A stretch of 64,000 nucleotides of DNA from Rhynchospora pubera (Eukaryota; Streptophyta; Magnoliopsida; Poales; Cyperaceae), in the NCBI GenBank assembly GCA_028095005.1, contig CM051459.1, positions 200,113,902 through 200,177,901 of the forward strand, read 5' to 3'. Below, piece after piece: positions 1 through 13,073 of the stretch (position 1 is the stretch's first letter; each line of letters starts with the position of its first letter). The position numbers were made by a program, and so were the translations under genes. The notes below the pieces were generated by a model. It saw nothing but the letters and a program-made list of their open reading frames with translations, ran no database searches and had not been told where the DNA came from.

Positions 1-215
1 GGGCACAAGCCGCACAACTGCTCCTAGTAGACAAAGTTAAATTGTCAGTCTTTTAAATCCAATTAAATTTTTATATTTTATTTTTTTTCTACAAAGTATT
101 GAACTTGAAGTATATTTGTAGGGAATACTACTTGCTATTAAAATTTTTTATAGTGCACATCAGCTTCTCTTTTGTTAAAATTAAGTAAACAATTAATTAA
201 TATTTGAAAACATAT

Positions 216-249
<34 letters not shown>

Positions 250-403
250 ATAATAAATTCAATAATAAAATATCTAAATTATACAACATAATAATAATTT
301 ATGCATATTAATAATGATTTTAATTTATATAGTTTATAATAAATTAATAACAACAATGATAATTTATACATATTATATAATATATATTATAAACTATAAT
401 TAT

Positions 404-482
404 TGCATGTGGCCTAGTAGCTCAGTGGTAAGAGTACTAGGTTGGCCTCCATGAGGTCAAGGGCTCAAGCCCCGCATGCACC
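404..482 (+). repeat. tRNA-like sequence (SINE head or tRNA relic)
   Basis: An A-box-like TAGCTCAGTGGTAAGAG at 417-433 and a B-box-like GGGCTCAAGCCCC at 461-473 are flanked by a 7-bp stem, TGCATGT with GCATGCA. The anticodon stem pairs poorly, so a working tRNA is unlikely. It lies inside the last SEC3 intron on the opposite strand. A pol III-derived SINE fragment is the best reading. Confidence 0.45.
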
Positions 483-730
483 TTTAATATTATGCAGTAT
501 AATATTATAAGATCTAATTATAAATAATATATAAATATATTAAACAATAATATACATTATAATGTTAAGTAATAGCCAATTATCACACACTACATCATTA
601 GATGTCTAAATTGCTGAATGATTATAATAACAGATGTGATATTAGAATTTTCTTTTAATGAAAATACTTCAATATATATTCTAACTAGTTAATTTACTTG
701 ATTTTAAGGGTAGCAAAGCGTATCTTAAAT

Positions 731-795
731 GATTCGATACGATACACGATACACGATACACGATACGATTCTAAATACTACGATACACTTTACGA
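731..795. repeat. Short tandem repeat (GATACAC/CGATA units)
   Basis: Overlapping copies of GATACAC and CGATAC lie head to tail for about 65 bp inside the last SEC3 intron. No coding or structural role is visible. Confidence 0.7.
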
Positions 796-1035
796 TTCAA
801 CTTCTATGCTGCTTGGTAAATATTTTCCACTGAACTAAACTTCTTCCCCTATTTCCACTTGAATGGAACATGCTGAACATGCCTAATTGCATAACTTATT
901 CCAAAAGGCAAAATAATTTTTGATAGAAAAATAAAGCAGAATAACATTATTTCATCACTCATTCCAGCCTAAAACCAAGGGCAGGTATATTGAGACAAAC
1001 TTCCAACAGGAAGACATTACAAGTGAAAATATTAC

Positions 1036-4000
1036 CTTGCATTTGTCCCACAAGGATGGAAGCAACTCCTCTGAGTTCAAATTTCTTTGCAACCTCCTAT
1101 ACATAGCATTTATTGATTTGTCTATCTGCCATACATCCAAGTATTAAGAATGTCACTAAATATGCAAGCAAATAATGGTTCTTATTTACTATCCATGTCA
1201 ATTTTCTTGTTGTTGCCAGAAGGTCTTTTGGCCCAATTGTTTCAATTAGAAATTCAATGAGAAGATATGCTAGAAACATTCAATGAGAAGATATGCTAGA
1301 AACTTACTCCGGATAAGCTAGTTTTGACCACCTTCCTCAATTCTGATTTTGACAGACCCAGCTGGAATGGTATCTGCATAAAATCAATTTGCAAGTACAT
1401 TAAGCATATATGGGGCCCTTCATTTTAATGAACATTTAAGGAAACTTCCCAATGATCGTTGATGTTGATGATGTCAAATTGTCAACGTGATAATAACAAA
1501 GTATGCTTCTTTAACTAACCTCCTCAGGTGTAATTGTAAAACTGAGTTCCTCTATCCTCCGATGAAATTCAAATAGCCGGCTAAATTGCTGAAAAGGCAA
1601 GAACCATCATTTGTAATGAGCACAATGATACAAACTTAGTTTTGCATGCTTTAATACGTCATATGATTTTCCAGTCAGATGACTCTTTGGCCTAGTACCT
1701 TCTAAGTTAAGGTGTTAATGAAAACAATCTGAAAAAGAAAAAGAATGAAAATATACCCCAGTAATGATGCCACCTATATGGCGAGTACACGCCTGTTCGT
1801 AAGCTTCACTAGCTTGATGATAGAACTTAGCTAATGTTGGCACCACATTTGCCAGGTCATACAAACTACATAAAAAAAATACAACTTAATGGCAGGTTAA
1901 CAACTAAAAGTTTCTTTTATATGTTTTCTAAATACCTATTTTGGAAAGCTGCATAATTCTCCAATAATATAATGTCAGCTCCTTTCGGGTCTCCACTTTG
2001 TGCAATCTTTTCTAGAGTTGTAAACATAGTGCTCACCTGATCATAGAGACAAGAAAATAAGTAATTGTAAGAGGAAGCTACAGCAAATTCATATTACAAT
2101 AGAAAAGTTAATTGAATAATGATAAAAGTTATGTAAAAAAGAGACAGACAAGTTTGGTATACGCCTTGTCCACTAGTTCTCTGGATTGACCTTGGATGTA
2201 CTGTTCCATTCGTGCGGCAAGAGTAGCAAACCTAAAACCAGCACAGAAATGGTTACATTTCAATTGTTGTAGTGGAACCCAACAAATCCATTAAATAATG
2301 ATCAGCTAAAACCTTGGTATATAGGATAGGACTCCGATCTGACGAACATTACGTTCATTTCTCTCAATCTGGTGGCATGCCTCGTCAACAAACTAGAGAA
2401 AGACAGAGCAATAGTCATCACTGACAAGCTTGAAAGTTGGTAATTCTTTTTAAAAATAATTGCAGGGACAAAAGACTTACCCGACCAAATTGAACAGAAA
2501 TTTTAGACTCCAAATCATGGAGTAACTTGCGCACAAATCCAGCAGCATCAGCCTTCTGACCAGAGAGATACCTTTCCGTGATGCCATGCATTGATATGCA
2601 CCGTAAAGGGTCTATCTTGTATGCCCAATCTACCACAGCATAGAAGTCCTCCTATAACCGGAGACACTTTATTAGCAATGAAGAGGAGAAGACCAGACAG
2701 AACATTTAGTCTAATCATTTCTATTAGCCTCTTCACAGCTCTTTTCATTGGGAATAATCAGAAAATTTGACCTGATGGCATACAGCTGATATCATTCTCT
2801 ACCAATCAAAATGAACAACAAAAATACAATGTACCTGAATGCCATCAAGCAACTCTTGGAGAGCTTCATTAAGTGTTCCCAACTCTGAGGTGCCACTGTC
2901 TAAAAGGAGTATACTAAATTTACTAGTAGCAATCTAGAATAATGCTTATTGAAATACAGAAGGGGCAGGGTGGGGAGAGTCATATGAGATATAATATACC
3001 AGGTTTCATGTCATTTCCATCAGGATCCATAATGCCTAAATCATCGTCGTCGTCGTCCTTGGCACCTTTTTTATTTAGAGCTGGACCGCCTGCTGGAACA
3101 AGTGCAGGTACTTCAAAGCACATGAAATGAGCAAAGAACGAACTCTGCATAAAAATAATCTCTAATGAGCTAATGAGGTAAAATTACATAATTGAATATG
3201 GCTAGCGTTTCCATCTCCACGGAAGTCCTTGGCACTAGTAATATGAATATTATAAGATATTATTTATATGGAACAATTGAATCCAGAATATTTCAGGTCC
3301 ATTTCCATGCTTCGTTTCTGGTCTTCTAGAGTTGATAAATTTACATTATTGCATCCATTCGATGCAAGGCATGCAAGGATATTGGCATATTTCTATAGCC
3401 TAAGAACTTAGGTTCAATAACAAACAAAATTAGCACGGCAAATTTGAAATTTCTTGATCAGAACTTAGAATATGCAGTGTTTATGTTGGTATTGCTTCTC
3501 TCTCTCTGTTTTTTCTTCTTTTTCTTTCTTTAGTTTTTATTTTATATATTTATTTTGCACACAATAGCTGACTCCTAAAAAATCAGATCACATGCATCGC
3601 AAACAATTTGATCCCCTTCTACTAACTAACCAAAATGCATAGCTTACTGCATATAAATTTGAAGTTTGATTTGAAACCCCAGACTTGATTTTTAGGCTGT
3701 GCTCCAGTTTCTGAGAGACTAAGATAAGGGGAGAAAGAAAGGAAGGGGAGGGCCAACAGGAGCTCACCCTAAAATGGGTGTGGGGGTTGGGGGGAATGAC
3801 AGGGTGCATGGCCAGAGTAAATTCTATTCAAATTTGTCTCATAGTTCTCCTTGTCAACCTTGCCATTGTCAATATCTAACAAAAGATTATCCATCACATT
3901 ATTCTGACACAAAGTCTCATCGGAAACTATCTACTGCTGTTTGGTAATGGTTGCAAATATAGTAATTTGATGTAATTTTGAAAATAAAATATCATAACTG

Positions 4001-7000
4001 GGTGTTATTTTCCAGGAAACCCTGTTATTTAGACAAGGACAAATTTATGAATTTGGCAGGATCATCAGAAAATAAAAAAGGTGGTCATTTAAAGAATGTA
4101 ATTTGAATAACCTCATCAACCAGGAGAGGGATAAAGATGGTAAGCATCTTTGCATAAGCCTCAGAGACGGTGGAAGTGTCAGCACTATTTGGTGTCTGGC
4201 TAGGTCCAGTAGATCCTTCCAACCAAATTGTTGGGTTCCTTGATGCTTTTGTACTTGCTCTGAGTTCATTTGCAAATTCACGTGCCTGACATTCATATTA
4301 ACTGTTACTCATGGCTAATTGCAATTGGATTAACTTAAAAAGTAACAGCAATATTAATACTACAAATACTGATAATAATGCAAGAAATAACAGCAACAAT
4401 ATTAGTAAAATCACACAGGTCAGGGCTTTGTAGCAAAAAGGTCAGCAGATATTAGCTTAGCATGATAGCAGTAGTCAACACTAGCAAAACTGGAGAGTTT
4501 TCTATAGTCATGTTGCACATAATGTCCACTTTCAGTTCCAATTCAATAAGTGAGGTTTCTGACATATGAGGAATTTTTTACATCTGATTGGTAAGATTTT
4601 TGGCATATGACAAACTCCTCTTCTAACACATTTCACATTTGAGAATGAATAGTAAAAACTTCGAATTGTTTCCGAGCAAGGAAATCACATACCTCGCGAC
4701 GAAGCAGCAAATTGAGAGACTGGCAATAAGCCTTCCTCAGAGGGCCTAGGCTGCTCCTGTCTAGGCTCTAAAAGGTTGTAAAATATTAGTTTGAACAGAG
4801 GAAAAGCAAAAGTATCAAATCAACATAGAATGGACAAAAAAACCTTTAAGTGCTGGAGAAGCCTAGCATATGTGCGGCATTTGTACCTCAGATCGGCATG
4901 ATCTGGCCTCTTCAACTGTCCTCTCTATAGACCATTTAAGAAAAAGAGACAAAACTGTAAAAAAAAAAACCCTAGCAGCTAGAAAAAAAAATTACTCGTT
5001 CCAGAAATTTACCTGAGAGAAGTAGCTCTTATCACTTATCATGAAGTCTACTAAACTTGAGAAATAGTTTCTAAGAAATTCTGATGCCCGATTGACAAAT
5101 GTTGTCTTCAGTTTTTCTAACTCCGCACGCTTTTCTCTAACCTGAACAGATATATCAAATGAGGGAACAGATACTTTAAAGTTTTAATAAAGACAGCTTG
5201 ACAACTAAAATGCCAGAATTTTTCTACATGAGTTAATTAATAACTAGCGATTCATGCCTCCAAAAAAATGAAATTGAGATGTCCCTCAGAAGAAGATAGT
5301 ACTGCACAATATGAGCTATCAACACATACTTATCATCAAAGCTGTAAATAGTGTCTAATGGTCCTTAGCAGTCAAAAGGTAATTTAGCTATCAAAATTTT
5401 AGCATGATAAAGTGACCAATAAAGCATGACACTGATATGTTCCACAAAACCAACTTTTCCAGTTCTCTACACCGCCCAAATTGTTAATAGCATGTATTTA
5501 GGAATATAACACAACAAAACAATTATCCATCAGAAACACCTCTTGTATAATAAATGGTATCCACCATAAAGTTCATACATGCTTAAAATAGTAAAGCATC
5601 TTAAAAAAATTAAAAAGTGCTAGCATTGTTCAAATGCTGTAACAGCTTGAAAACAACTATTCTTTTAATCTTCTCACATCAGTTTCCCTTTTATAATCAA
5701 AGCCCAATCTCTGATATTAGATTTAGCAGGTCATACCCAATAGGTTGGTACAAAAATTCCTTTAACATCAAGAATTCAAGATCACTAGACAGATGAATTC
5801 TACAGCTTTGTGACATAGATACCTGGAAAATGCTAAAACCACTACATCTATGCAATTTAGAAGCTTTCTTACCAATTATGCTAAGATCCAAACATTATGT
5901 TTAAATTAAATAAAAGAAGCTTACTGCTCGCATGTTAGTATAGGAGGGATCAAGATTGGGCACTTCAAGATTGTGAATGGCTCCTGCCAACCATTCACAT
6001 GCCTCTACATTTTTAAGCATCCGTGATTCCTCAAATGACCCACCAGTAAGAGATGCAGCATACTGCATCATTAAATAAGAGGATATAAATCAGTAAAACC
6101 ACAAGTTCAATTTCAAGTATATGAAAAGAGGGAAATTATGGACATGCCTCTGAAGGAATACGCAAGCGTTCAAGAAGCTTGTCAAGCTCCTCAATAAGAG
6201 CTTTGTTACTAACAGATTGCATCTCCAACTTATTGTTGCGGGATTCAATCTACAAGATGTAATAAAGATGAGCATAACAGCAAAGAAAATGTATATTGAA
6301 AAGTGTTCCATTATTCATAACTCGATGAAAATTTTAGACAGGTATAGAGCATAAAAAAATGTACTGAAGCAATGTCTTCTCTCATATGTCTCAGTTTTGT
6401 ATTGAATATACGAAGCCACTCATCCATGTCATCAACACAGGCACGAGCTGCTTCCAACCCTTGCAAAACCTGCAACATAATCAATAGTGCAATTCATAAA
6501 CACAAATCAGAGATAGAATATTAGTCAAACAACAAAATTGAAACCAAAGTAGATTACATACCTCCTCAATGAGAAATTCGCTTTCCAACAAAGAATGAAC
6601 ATTTGCTGCTTCCAATGCATGGAGTTCCTTTTTCATCCTTTCTGAAAATGCATCTGCCTCCCCAACACCCAGTACATACCTGTATTATTCGTTTACAGCC
6701 TTGAATTCACTGTACCATGACTAATGTGATTTTATAACAAGGCATTATTTTATTAATTAACTGGTAGGTGCTGGCTGGTATGGAAGAATTAATAGCTTGA
6801 CTCTAGTGTTTTTTTTTTCTTCAATTCTAAGTTTGGTTTTTCCTGGGTAAAATTCATTAATTGTTTGGCATAGTACTGATGCATGGTCTGATCTTGTCTG
6901 GTACCAGAAATGTGTGTCGGGTATAAAAAATTATCACACTGATAAGAAATGTGTGTAGAAGTGCAGAAAATAAATAAATAAATAGGAAAAGAAGAATGTA

Positions 7001-9339
7001 AATGACCTCACAAGGTGTGGTCATCAAAACACACTATCAAATGGTAAATTTTCATTGGATACCAAAATTGATTATCATAATTGTTATTATTTCTCCGATC
7101 TTATTTGCTTAGGAATGGAAAATATTATAGATCTCCAGCAAAAGAAGTGCACATATTTACTGTTTGAGACATCAACATAGGATGGAACATAAATCAAGTT
7201 CACATATACAGATTAATTAACAGTACTTGTACATAAATTACACAGTTCACTGAACCTAGGAATGTTGACACTCTGTCCGCACCCAGCCTTTAGCCAACTT
7301 AGATGCTGGGCAAGAATTAATAGGCCTCTAAGAAGCAATCAAATCCAAAATATGTACTTGGACCTAATATATTTTGCTATTGAAAAGGTAATTTCTTCAA
7401 TTTCCATCAGGTGCAGTCAGTCATCAATGGGCCCTCAGTAAATAAATAACAAGCCAAAGGCTAGCAAATACTACTACTTACGTGCCAAGAAGAGATTCCA
7501 TATCCTCCTCTTCAGCTTGGGAGACCAAGTCCTTTTCTACAGTAACTTTGATTTCTCTCTTAACCGGTACTTCTGTTGTTGGCCCATTATCACTGCTAAC
7601 CTCGTCAGTAACTGTTGGTGTATTTTCCTTCAAACAAATATTTCACAAGTAATCTAGCTTCAGCTTGTAGGTGTATGTCAACATTATGGTCATGGTAAAG
7701 TTGACTGTTCCTAAAATTTACCTTTGCCCAAAGAGCCATCTCGACAATGTCAATACCAACAACTTTGGGCAGTCTAGCAAAAAGCTCCTTGCAGATATTA
7801 AGAACTGATAGAAGAAACCGGTTCCTAAATACAAAGAGAGACCAAGGTTGATATGTACTTTTTTTACCTTCTTATATTTTTTTCAGTGTAAGGTTCAAAG
7901 TTCCAAATTTGGGCGCAAGTACCTGTCATCTATGTTACGCATTGTCCACTGTGGAGGAGCAACACTATGGTTTCGTAAATTGTCAAATCCCTGTAATGAG
8001 TAGGATTTATTACTAAGAAACAGTGATTGTAGTAAGTTTTAAAAAAATTTGAAGAGAAATTGTTGTTACCAAGATAAAGGTACAGCCAGTTGTATCATTT
8101 GATAACACCTCCACTTTACTTAAATGCTTCAGCTTGTACAATTTTGCTGGCTGGATTTGTTGAAATAGTAAAACATAGAAAACAGTAAGAAATGTCATTG
8201 CCCTTTATCTTCAACCTATGTAACAAAAATGTTGCATAATGATACAACAGGATTGTTATCTTTTGCCCAGATTTTTGCATTAAGGTCTATAAAGGAATAA
8301 AGGTCAAATATTTGAGCTCAATCATAAGAATTGGGGAAAAAAAATCCACCAAGCTTGATCAAACTATGTGAATAAGATGGTACAGGAGACTAGAACTTCA
8401 TCGGATAATATAGCAAAACAATTACATTTTTTAAGACAAGAGCATTATTAGTTGTTCTTTACATGAGTGTTATATCAAAAAAAAAAAAAAATGCCAGAAG
8501 CATTATTTACCTCCAGAACCCCTCCAGTTGAGTACTTGAGAACTCGAAGAAAAGCTCTATCTTGGTCCCCCCTGGTTGAATTTTTTGCTGTTATAAGAAA
8601 CATATTAGTAATCAGTAATCACTAAAATCATAAGAGCTTGTCAATCAAAAACAGTGAGGTCTCTTATATATATATTGATTTTATATGATGTGCTGTGGTC
8701 TTAATTTGATTATATTAAATTCTCACCATTAAAAGAAATAACAAGTTTCTCATTTTGGCATTTGCTTTTGTTATAAATTGGAGTTTAAATAATCAATGCA
8801 AAAATAAAATTTTCTTATTTTTGTTTATTAATACATTTATTTATTTATTATTTATATGGTGCCATATATTTTTCCTTAATTATAATGATCTAACATTACC
8901 TGTCATGATATTAATTTGAATTCATCAAATTCTCTCTATTAAAAGAAAGTATAATAAGTTTCTCAATTTGTAGTTTGCTTTTGCAGCATACATGTATGTC
9001 TGGAGCTAAATTTAGTACCAACCAATTCAATAATATGACCTTCTTATTCTTCTCTTATATTGTTATATTTATTTAATGTCACTGATTCCACATCAGAATT
9101 TAAAACACCAAACAGCAGAATTCGTGCGAGGACTATAACTAAAACTGAATATCTAAAATTGAAGGAGATAGATAAAGGGGTGTACAAGTGAGAGCAAGAA
9201 CCCTAGGTTTAGCGAGGCGACCAAGCTTTTCGAAGATCCCACGACCTTTAGCAACACGGATGGAGAACACCACCTCCTCCTTGGCGCCAGTTGATGCGAT
9301 CGCAGCCGCACAGGCGCGCCGGAGTTCCGTGTCCTCCAT
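1036..9339 (-). CDS. SEC3A: Exocyst complex component SEC3 (24 exons, C-terminus outside window)
   Basis: SEC3 is the exocyst subunit that tethers secretory vesicles at the plasma membrane; its N-terminal PH-like domain binds phosphoinositides in this family. Exons (high to low): 9339-9186, 8587-8511, 8150-8070, 7990-7923, 7824-7722, 7627-7482, 6679-6562, 6469-6365, 6249-6148, 6062-5925, 5141-5013, 4924-4844, 4767-4693, 4285-4112, 3144-3000, 2899-2835, 2651-2481, 2392-2313, 2231-2150, 2036-1936, 1865-1757, 1588-1520, 1373-1308, 1125-1036. The joined frame stays open for 843 codons. Recognisable blocks include [79 protein letters not shown] and LLPSLWDKCK. The start is the first ATG after an in-frame TGA. 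Known plant SEC3A proteins run about 40 residues further; that last exon is not in the window. Intron 9 uses a GC donor. Confidence 0.95.
6063..6147 (-). other. GC-AG intron of SEC3
   Basis: On the minus strand the exon ends ...TTCAGAG and the intron begins GCATGT; it ends ...ATGCAG. The flanking codons give IPSE then YAASLTGG, the junction expected in SEC3. The nearest GT downstream would shift the frame. This is the only exon boundary in the gene without a GT donor. Confidence 0.85.
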
Positions 9340-10784
9340 GCTCGCCTTCGCCCTTACTATTCACAAACAGATCTGAACTGAATGATGAGTGCAGTGGTAG
9401 TAAGTACAATTTCTCTATATATATGTGTTTTTTTTTTAGCGAGATCCAAGCCAGATTGGAAGAATGAAAGAGAAGAGGAGGCTTGCTTTGCTTTTTCAGT
9501 ACGGTTTCTCCAGTATCCCTCTTTTATTATTTTTTTTGTTTTTTATTTTTATTTCTTTCTGTTAATGTCACTCGGCGTAAGTGGAGAAAGAGTCAACCGT
9601 TGCGTGTGTAATAAATAAATAAAATATAATATAATAATACAATACTATAATGGTACGTTCTGGTTAGAAAAGAAAAGATTATATTCTGGTGACAAATCAG
9701 AATTTTGTTGTGACAAATCGCTTCTATTCCCTATTTGGAAAGGTTTGGTTTGTGCAAACTGCAAAGTATTGTTCTTGTTTGAGCAACCTCTCTCCTTTTA
9801 TGGTGAGTACTTCATCAAAATAAACGAGCGATCGAATGTTGCGATATCTAAGCTGGTAGAGGTGATATGAAAAGACTCTAGACAGTTAGATTTTTTTAAA
9901 TATTTTATTGGATAAATTAATTATTTCTATATTTGTTTAATTATTTCCTTTTTAGGATTAACGTACAATTAACTCTTTCAACTTTAAATATTTATAACAA
10001 TTTTAGTGAATTTTGAATTGCGATCTCGATTCAAAATGAAATCAGCAAACTATGGGAGAATCTTAAAAAAAAAAAATTTGCTGTACAAAGAGAATGGAAT
10101 CTCTATCTTTATCTCTATTATTATAAAGTACATATTTACAAGCTAGATCTAGCATGTAAACATGTGTTTCTGTCGTTCGATCGATCTGACCTGTGGATGG
10201 ATATCAATTGTCAGACGAAGCAATAATATATTTTGATTTTTCGTCTAATAAAAAAAATAAATTGAATAACATATCTATTTGTATCGCTGGTAGATTAAGC
10301 AATATATTTTTATTACCTAACATTATTTTATTTTTTTATTTGCCCACAAATGAGAATTCTTAGGCTAATAATAAAATGTAAAGCAAAAAAAGATTTGTGA
10401 ACTGATTTGTCAATATATGATTGGAAAATTTAGTTTTATTCCAGTACATTTGTCAATCTGAAAAATATCACTGTTAGATTGGTAATTCCAAATATATCAT
10501 TCCAAAATCATTAAAGATAGTTTAATGCCCTTAATTCCTCCAAGAGCACAAGTAATCAGAGATACGTCACTCTAAAATCTGTCATATTTTCTAAAAATAC
10601 CAATAATACCCTCGTCAGATTAAATTGTTAAGAAGGAAAAAAAAAAGAATCCATGACACTCCAAAACGAAAAGTTCAAATAATTTTTTTAATCTGTAAAT
10701 TAAAAAAATTGAAATGTGAAATTCAAATTTTTTAACATTTGAAAATTTCAAAATTCAATTCTGAAATTTTCCCAAAAGATGTAA
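9340..10784. other. SEC3 5' flank and AT-rich intergenic DNA
   Basis: No gene seen. On the minus strand a TATATATA stretch at about 9416-9423 lies some 80 bp upstream of the SEC3 ATG and could be its TATA box. The rest is AT-rich with homopolymer runs and short unconvincing open frames. Confidence 0.5.
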
Positions 10785-10941
10785 GGCTCCGTTTGGATGC
10801 AAGAAGAAGAAGAGGAAGAAGGAAGAAGGGAAGAAAAAAAATTATAAACAATCCAAACTCTTCACAAAATTACACACTTCCCAATACTTCTTCTCATTTC
10901 TTCCCTTCTTCTCTTCTTCCCACACCTATCCAAACGCACCC
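10785..10941. mobile_element. MITE, 3-bp TSD (TAA), copy 1
   Basis: A 157-bp element with imperfect terminal inverted repeats, GGCTCCGTTTGGAT and ATCCAAACGCACCC, flanked on both sides by TAA. The interior is purine-rich on the left, pyrimidine-rich on the right, around a core ATTATAAACAATCC. The 3-bp TSD and G-rich end suggest a PIF/Harbinger (Tourist-like) origin. Relatives lie at 11004, 18200 and 21427. Confidence 0.8.
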
Positions 10942-11003
10942 TAAGAGTACTCAGAGATGGGCTGAAAGAAAGGAAGGGAAACTTGATCTTGAATCTATTT
11001 AAA

Positions 11004-11171
11004 GGGGCTATTTGGATTCTCCAAGGAATTTGGAAAATTTCATCTTTCTACCATAAATTTATTATAAACAATCCAAATTCTTCACAAAGTTATACACTTC
11101 CCAATAAATTTATTTCTAGGAATTGCAACTTTCCCAAATTCCCCAAATTCCTAAGCGATCCAAACGATCCC
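11004..11171. mobile_element. MITE sharing the core of copy 1, different ends
   Basis: A 168-bp element starting GGGGCTATTTGGAT and ending ATCCAAACGATCCC, flanked by AAA on both sides. Its middle, from about 11060, matches the ATTATAAACAATCC core of the 10785 copy, but the arms are AT-rich rather than GA/CT-rich. It lies only 62 bp from copy 1. Confidence 0.7.
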
Positions 11172-11784
11172 AAAATTTTCACGACACATGACAAATTGTT
11201 TCATTTGCAATATCGTATTTGTAATTTTAATATTTTATTGTGATATATTTAAAAGGGTAAAATAGTTATATTAGTTGACTGATGGCATATAAATTCAATT
11301 TTGTCATTTATCGAGTGTATAAAAATGATTTGTCGTTTACTAATATCATATCTCTAATTTCTAAATTTTTGCAGGCGGTATAAATCTAAATCTCTCAGAT
11401 TCTGATTACTCAGATAAATTAGTTCTAACTTGTAGATGTAATTATATAAATTGGTATATTATCCAAAGATTTCATAAAGTCATTTAATGTTAGTATATCA
11501 TTAAAAATACGACATGATATACATAACATAGCTAACACCTCAACATAACACAGTTAGAGACATGCATGTGTTATCTTATCGACATGCGCTGCTAGAGCAG
11601 CTAGCTAAGGCACTTGACTGGCGGACAATTTTCAAAAAAAAAAAAAAAACACCTTGATATAAAAAATCGTAATAATTTTTTTTCCTGGTACATAATTGAA
11701 CACTTCCAAGTTCCAATCATTATGGTTTTCCTTCCATTTTCCAACGGAAATTGATTACTGCCATCTACAGTTTTGTCATCCCTG
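11172..11784. other. AT-rich intergenic DNA
   Basis: No gene, RNA or intact element recognised; includes a poly-A run near 11634-11650. Confidence 0.5.
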
Positions 11785-11985
11785 TCATCGCTAAATATAA
11801 AGTGAACATATACAGAAAAACAAAGTGAACATATAGACGATCTAAGCGAACACATATAAATAAATAAGTTCAATGAAAATAAGTTGAATATGCATGTAAA
11901 CTTCTGAACAAGTGATGACAACACTTAGTTGTTTGTAAGTGTTCACTTAGATCGTCTATATGTTCACTTTGTATTTAGTGATGGC
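11785..11985. repeat. Short inverted repeat with nested duplication
   Basis: Arms at about 11821-11853 and 11941-11972 are near-perfect complements (GTGAACATATAGACGATCTA and its reverse complement). A second partial copy of AAAGTGAACATATA at 11800 extends the left arm. Probably a small foldback element; no clear TSD found. Confidence 0.6.
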
Positions 11986-12980
11986 TGGAATGATATATTT
12001 GCCGATGACACTTATAATTTCTTATTTCCCAACCGTGGGAAAAAAAAAAACCGTCTCCTTGGCCCGTTCAATGGTCATGTATTCATGTTGCCCGGTGAAG
12101 ATTTTTAGTGTTTTCCTTCACAAGCCGAAATAGGCTTGAAATTTCAAACTTCAATTTAATTCTGATCACATATATAATTATATATGAGAATGGATAAAAT
12201 ATGCTCATGTGTGCGGATTAGAAATATATAAAGCTCGGCAGTTGTGCGATGCACGTGAGGAGCTCTGTTACTGTACTAACTACAGTAATTCATCCGGACC
12301 GTTCGTTGCTCTTCGCTCAATCGTACCCGTCCGTTGCAACACCAAAGGCAAAACCCTCTCTCCTCCCCTTCTCTCTCGGCTCTCGCACGAACAGCCTCAG
12401 CCGAAACCTTCCTCCTCTCTACCCTCTCTGATCGCCTCTCTCACCGATAACTTCTTTCTCACTCGCCCTAGCCCAGGACCCCACCTCCATCGACTTTTCT
12501 CCTCTGTCATCCGCTGTCACTCCCCTTCGCTCCTTCTCCGCTACTTCCTCTCAGTCAAAGCCCCACTAGACCCCACCGCACTACTCCTCTTCTCCAGCTC
12601 TCCTCTCAAAATCGAGCCACAATTGAGCACCCTACCCCTCTCACACTACCTCTTTCTACTAGAGCTTGGTCAATGATGGCGAAGGCGGACAACAGCTGCT
12701 GATGGACGACGACTGCCCTCAATCCTTTCTCCTCCTCCATCCTTTTACTTTGAAGCTCTCTCGGTTTGAACTTCTTCTCTCCCTCTTTCTTTTTCTGCCG
12801 AGCTAACTGAGCTCGATTTTTTTGACATGGAACTTAAGATTGAACTGCCATTTGTGAAACTGATTGCTTGATTAGTTGATAAAATGCTTGCTTGCAGCCT
12901 TGCTTTGAATTGATTTGTAAAAATTGACACATGTAATTGTTTGATAAATCGATTGCAACAAATGACACATGTGGACTCAC
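11986..12980. other. Intergenic, CT-rich leader-like segment
   Basis: From about 12340 to 12780 the plus strand is CT-rich and resembles a plant 5' leader. Open frames here have no recognisable protein and look compositional. The CT-rich block resembles the subterminal parts of the long foldback elements at 38 kb, 47 kb and 49 kb, so it may be an unresolved transposon part. Confidence 0.4.
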
Positions 12981-13073
12981 CTAGGTCAGTTTCATCTTTA
13001 TCAATTTTTTCCATCTCAGCAGGTGCAGCATCCAAGAATGCATGGATGTCTTCCCATGGTTCACCGCCTAAAC
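12981..13073 (-). pseudogene. Isolated exon-like fragment of an unknown gene
   Basis: On the minus strand a 93-nt stretch is bounded by a good acceptor (CCTGTCAG) and donor (GTGAGT) and reads LGGEPWEDIHAFLDAAP then AEMEKIDKDETDL. Its start and end phases match, as for a symmetric exon. No neighbouring exons were found. It lies upstream of a Helitron 3' end at 14921, so it may be a captured exon. I do not recognise the family. Confidence 0.4.

Larger units (their letters stand above)
1..1035 (-). other. Last SEC3 intron, running off the left edge
   Basis: After the donor at 1035-1034 no sequence matching the expected SEC3 C-terminus appears down to base 1, so this stretch reads as an intron longer than 1 kb. 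It holds AT-rich sequence with an (AAT)n tract near 223-250, a tRNA-like sequence and a degenerate short tandem repeat. The alternative is that the 3' end of the gene has been lost by rearrangement. Confidence 0.6.

Noticed and set aside
404..482. Functional tRNA gene
   Set aside because: Good A and B boxes but a mismatched anticodon stem and weak T stem; better read as a tRNA-derived relic.
12209..12676. 155-codon open frame, Ser/Leu/Pro-rich
   Set aside because: CT-rich leader-like composition explains its openness; no domain, no codon pattern, no splice support.
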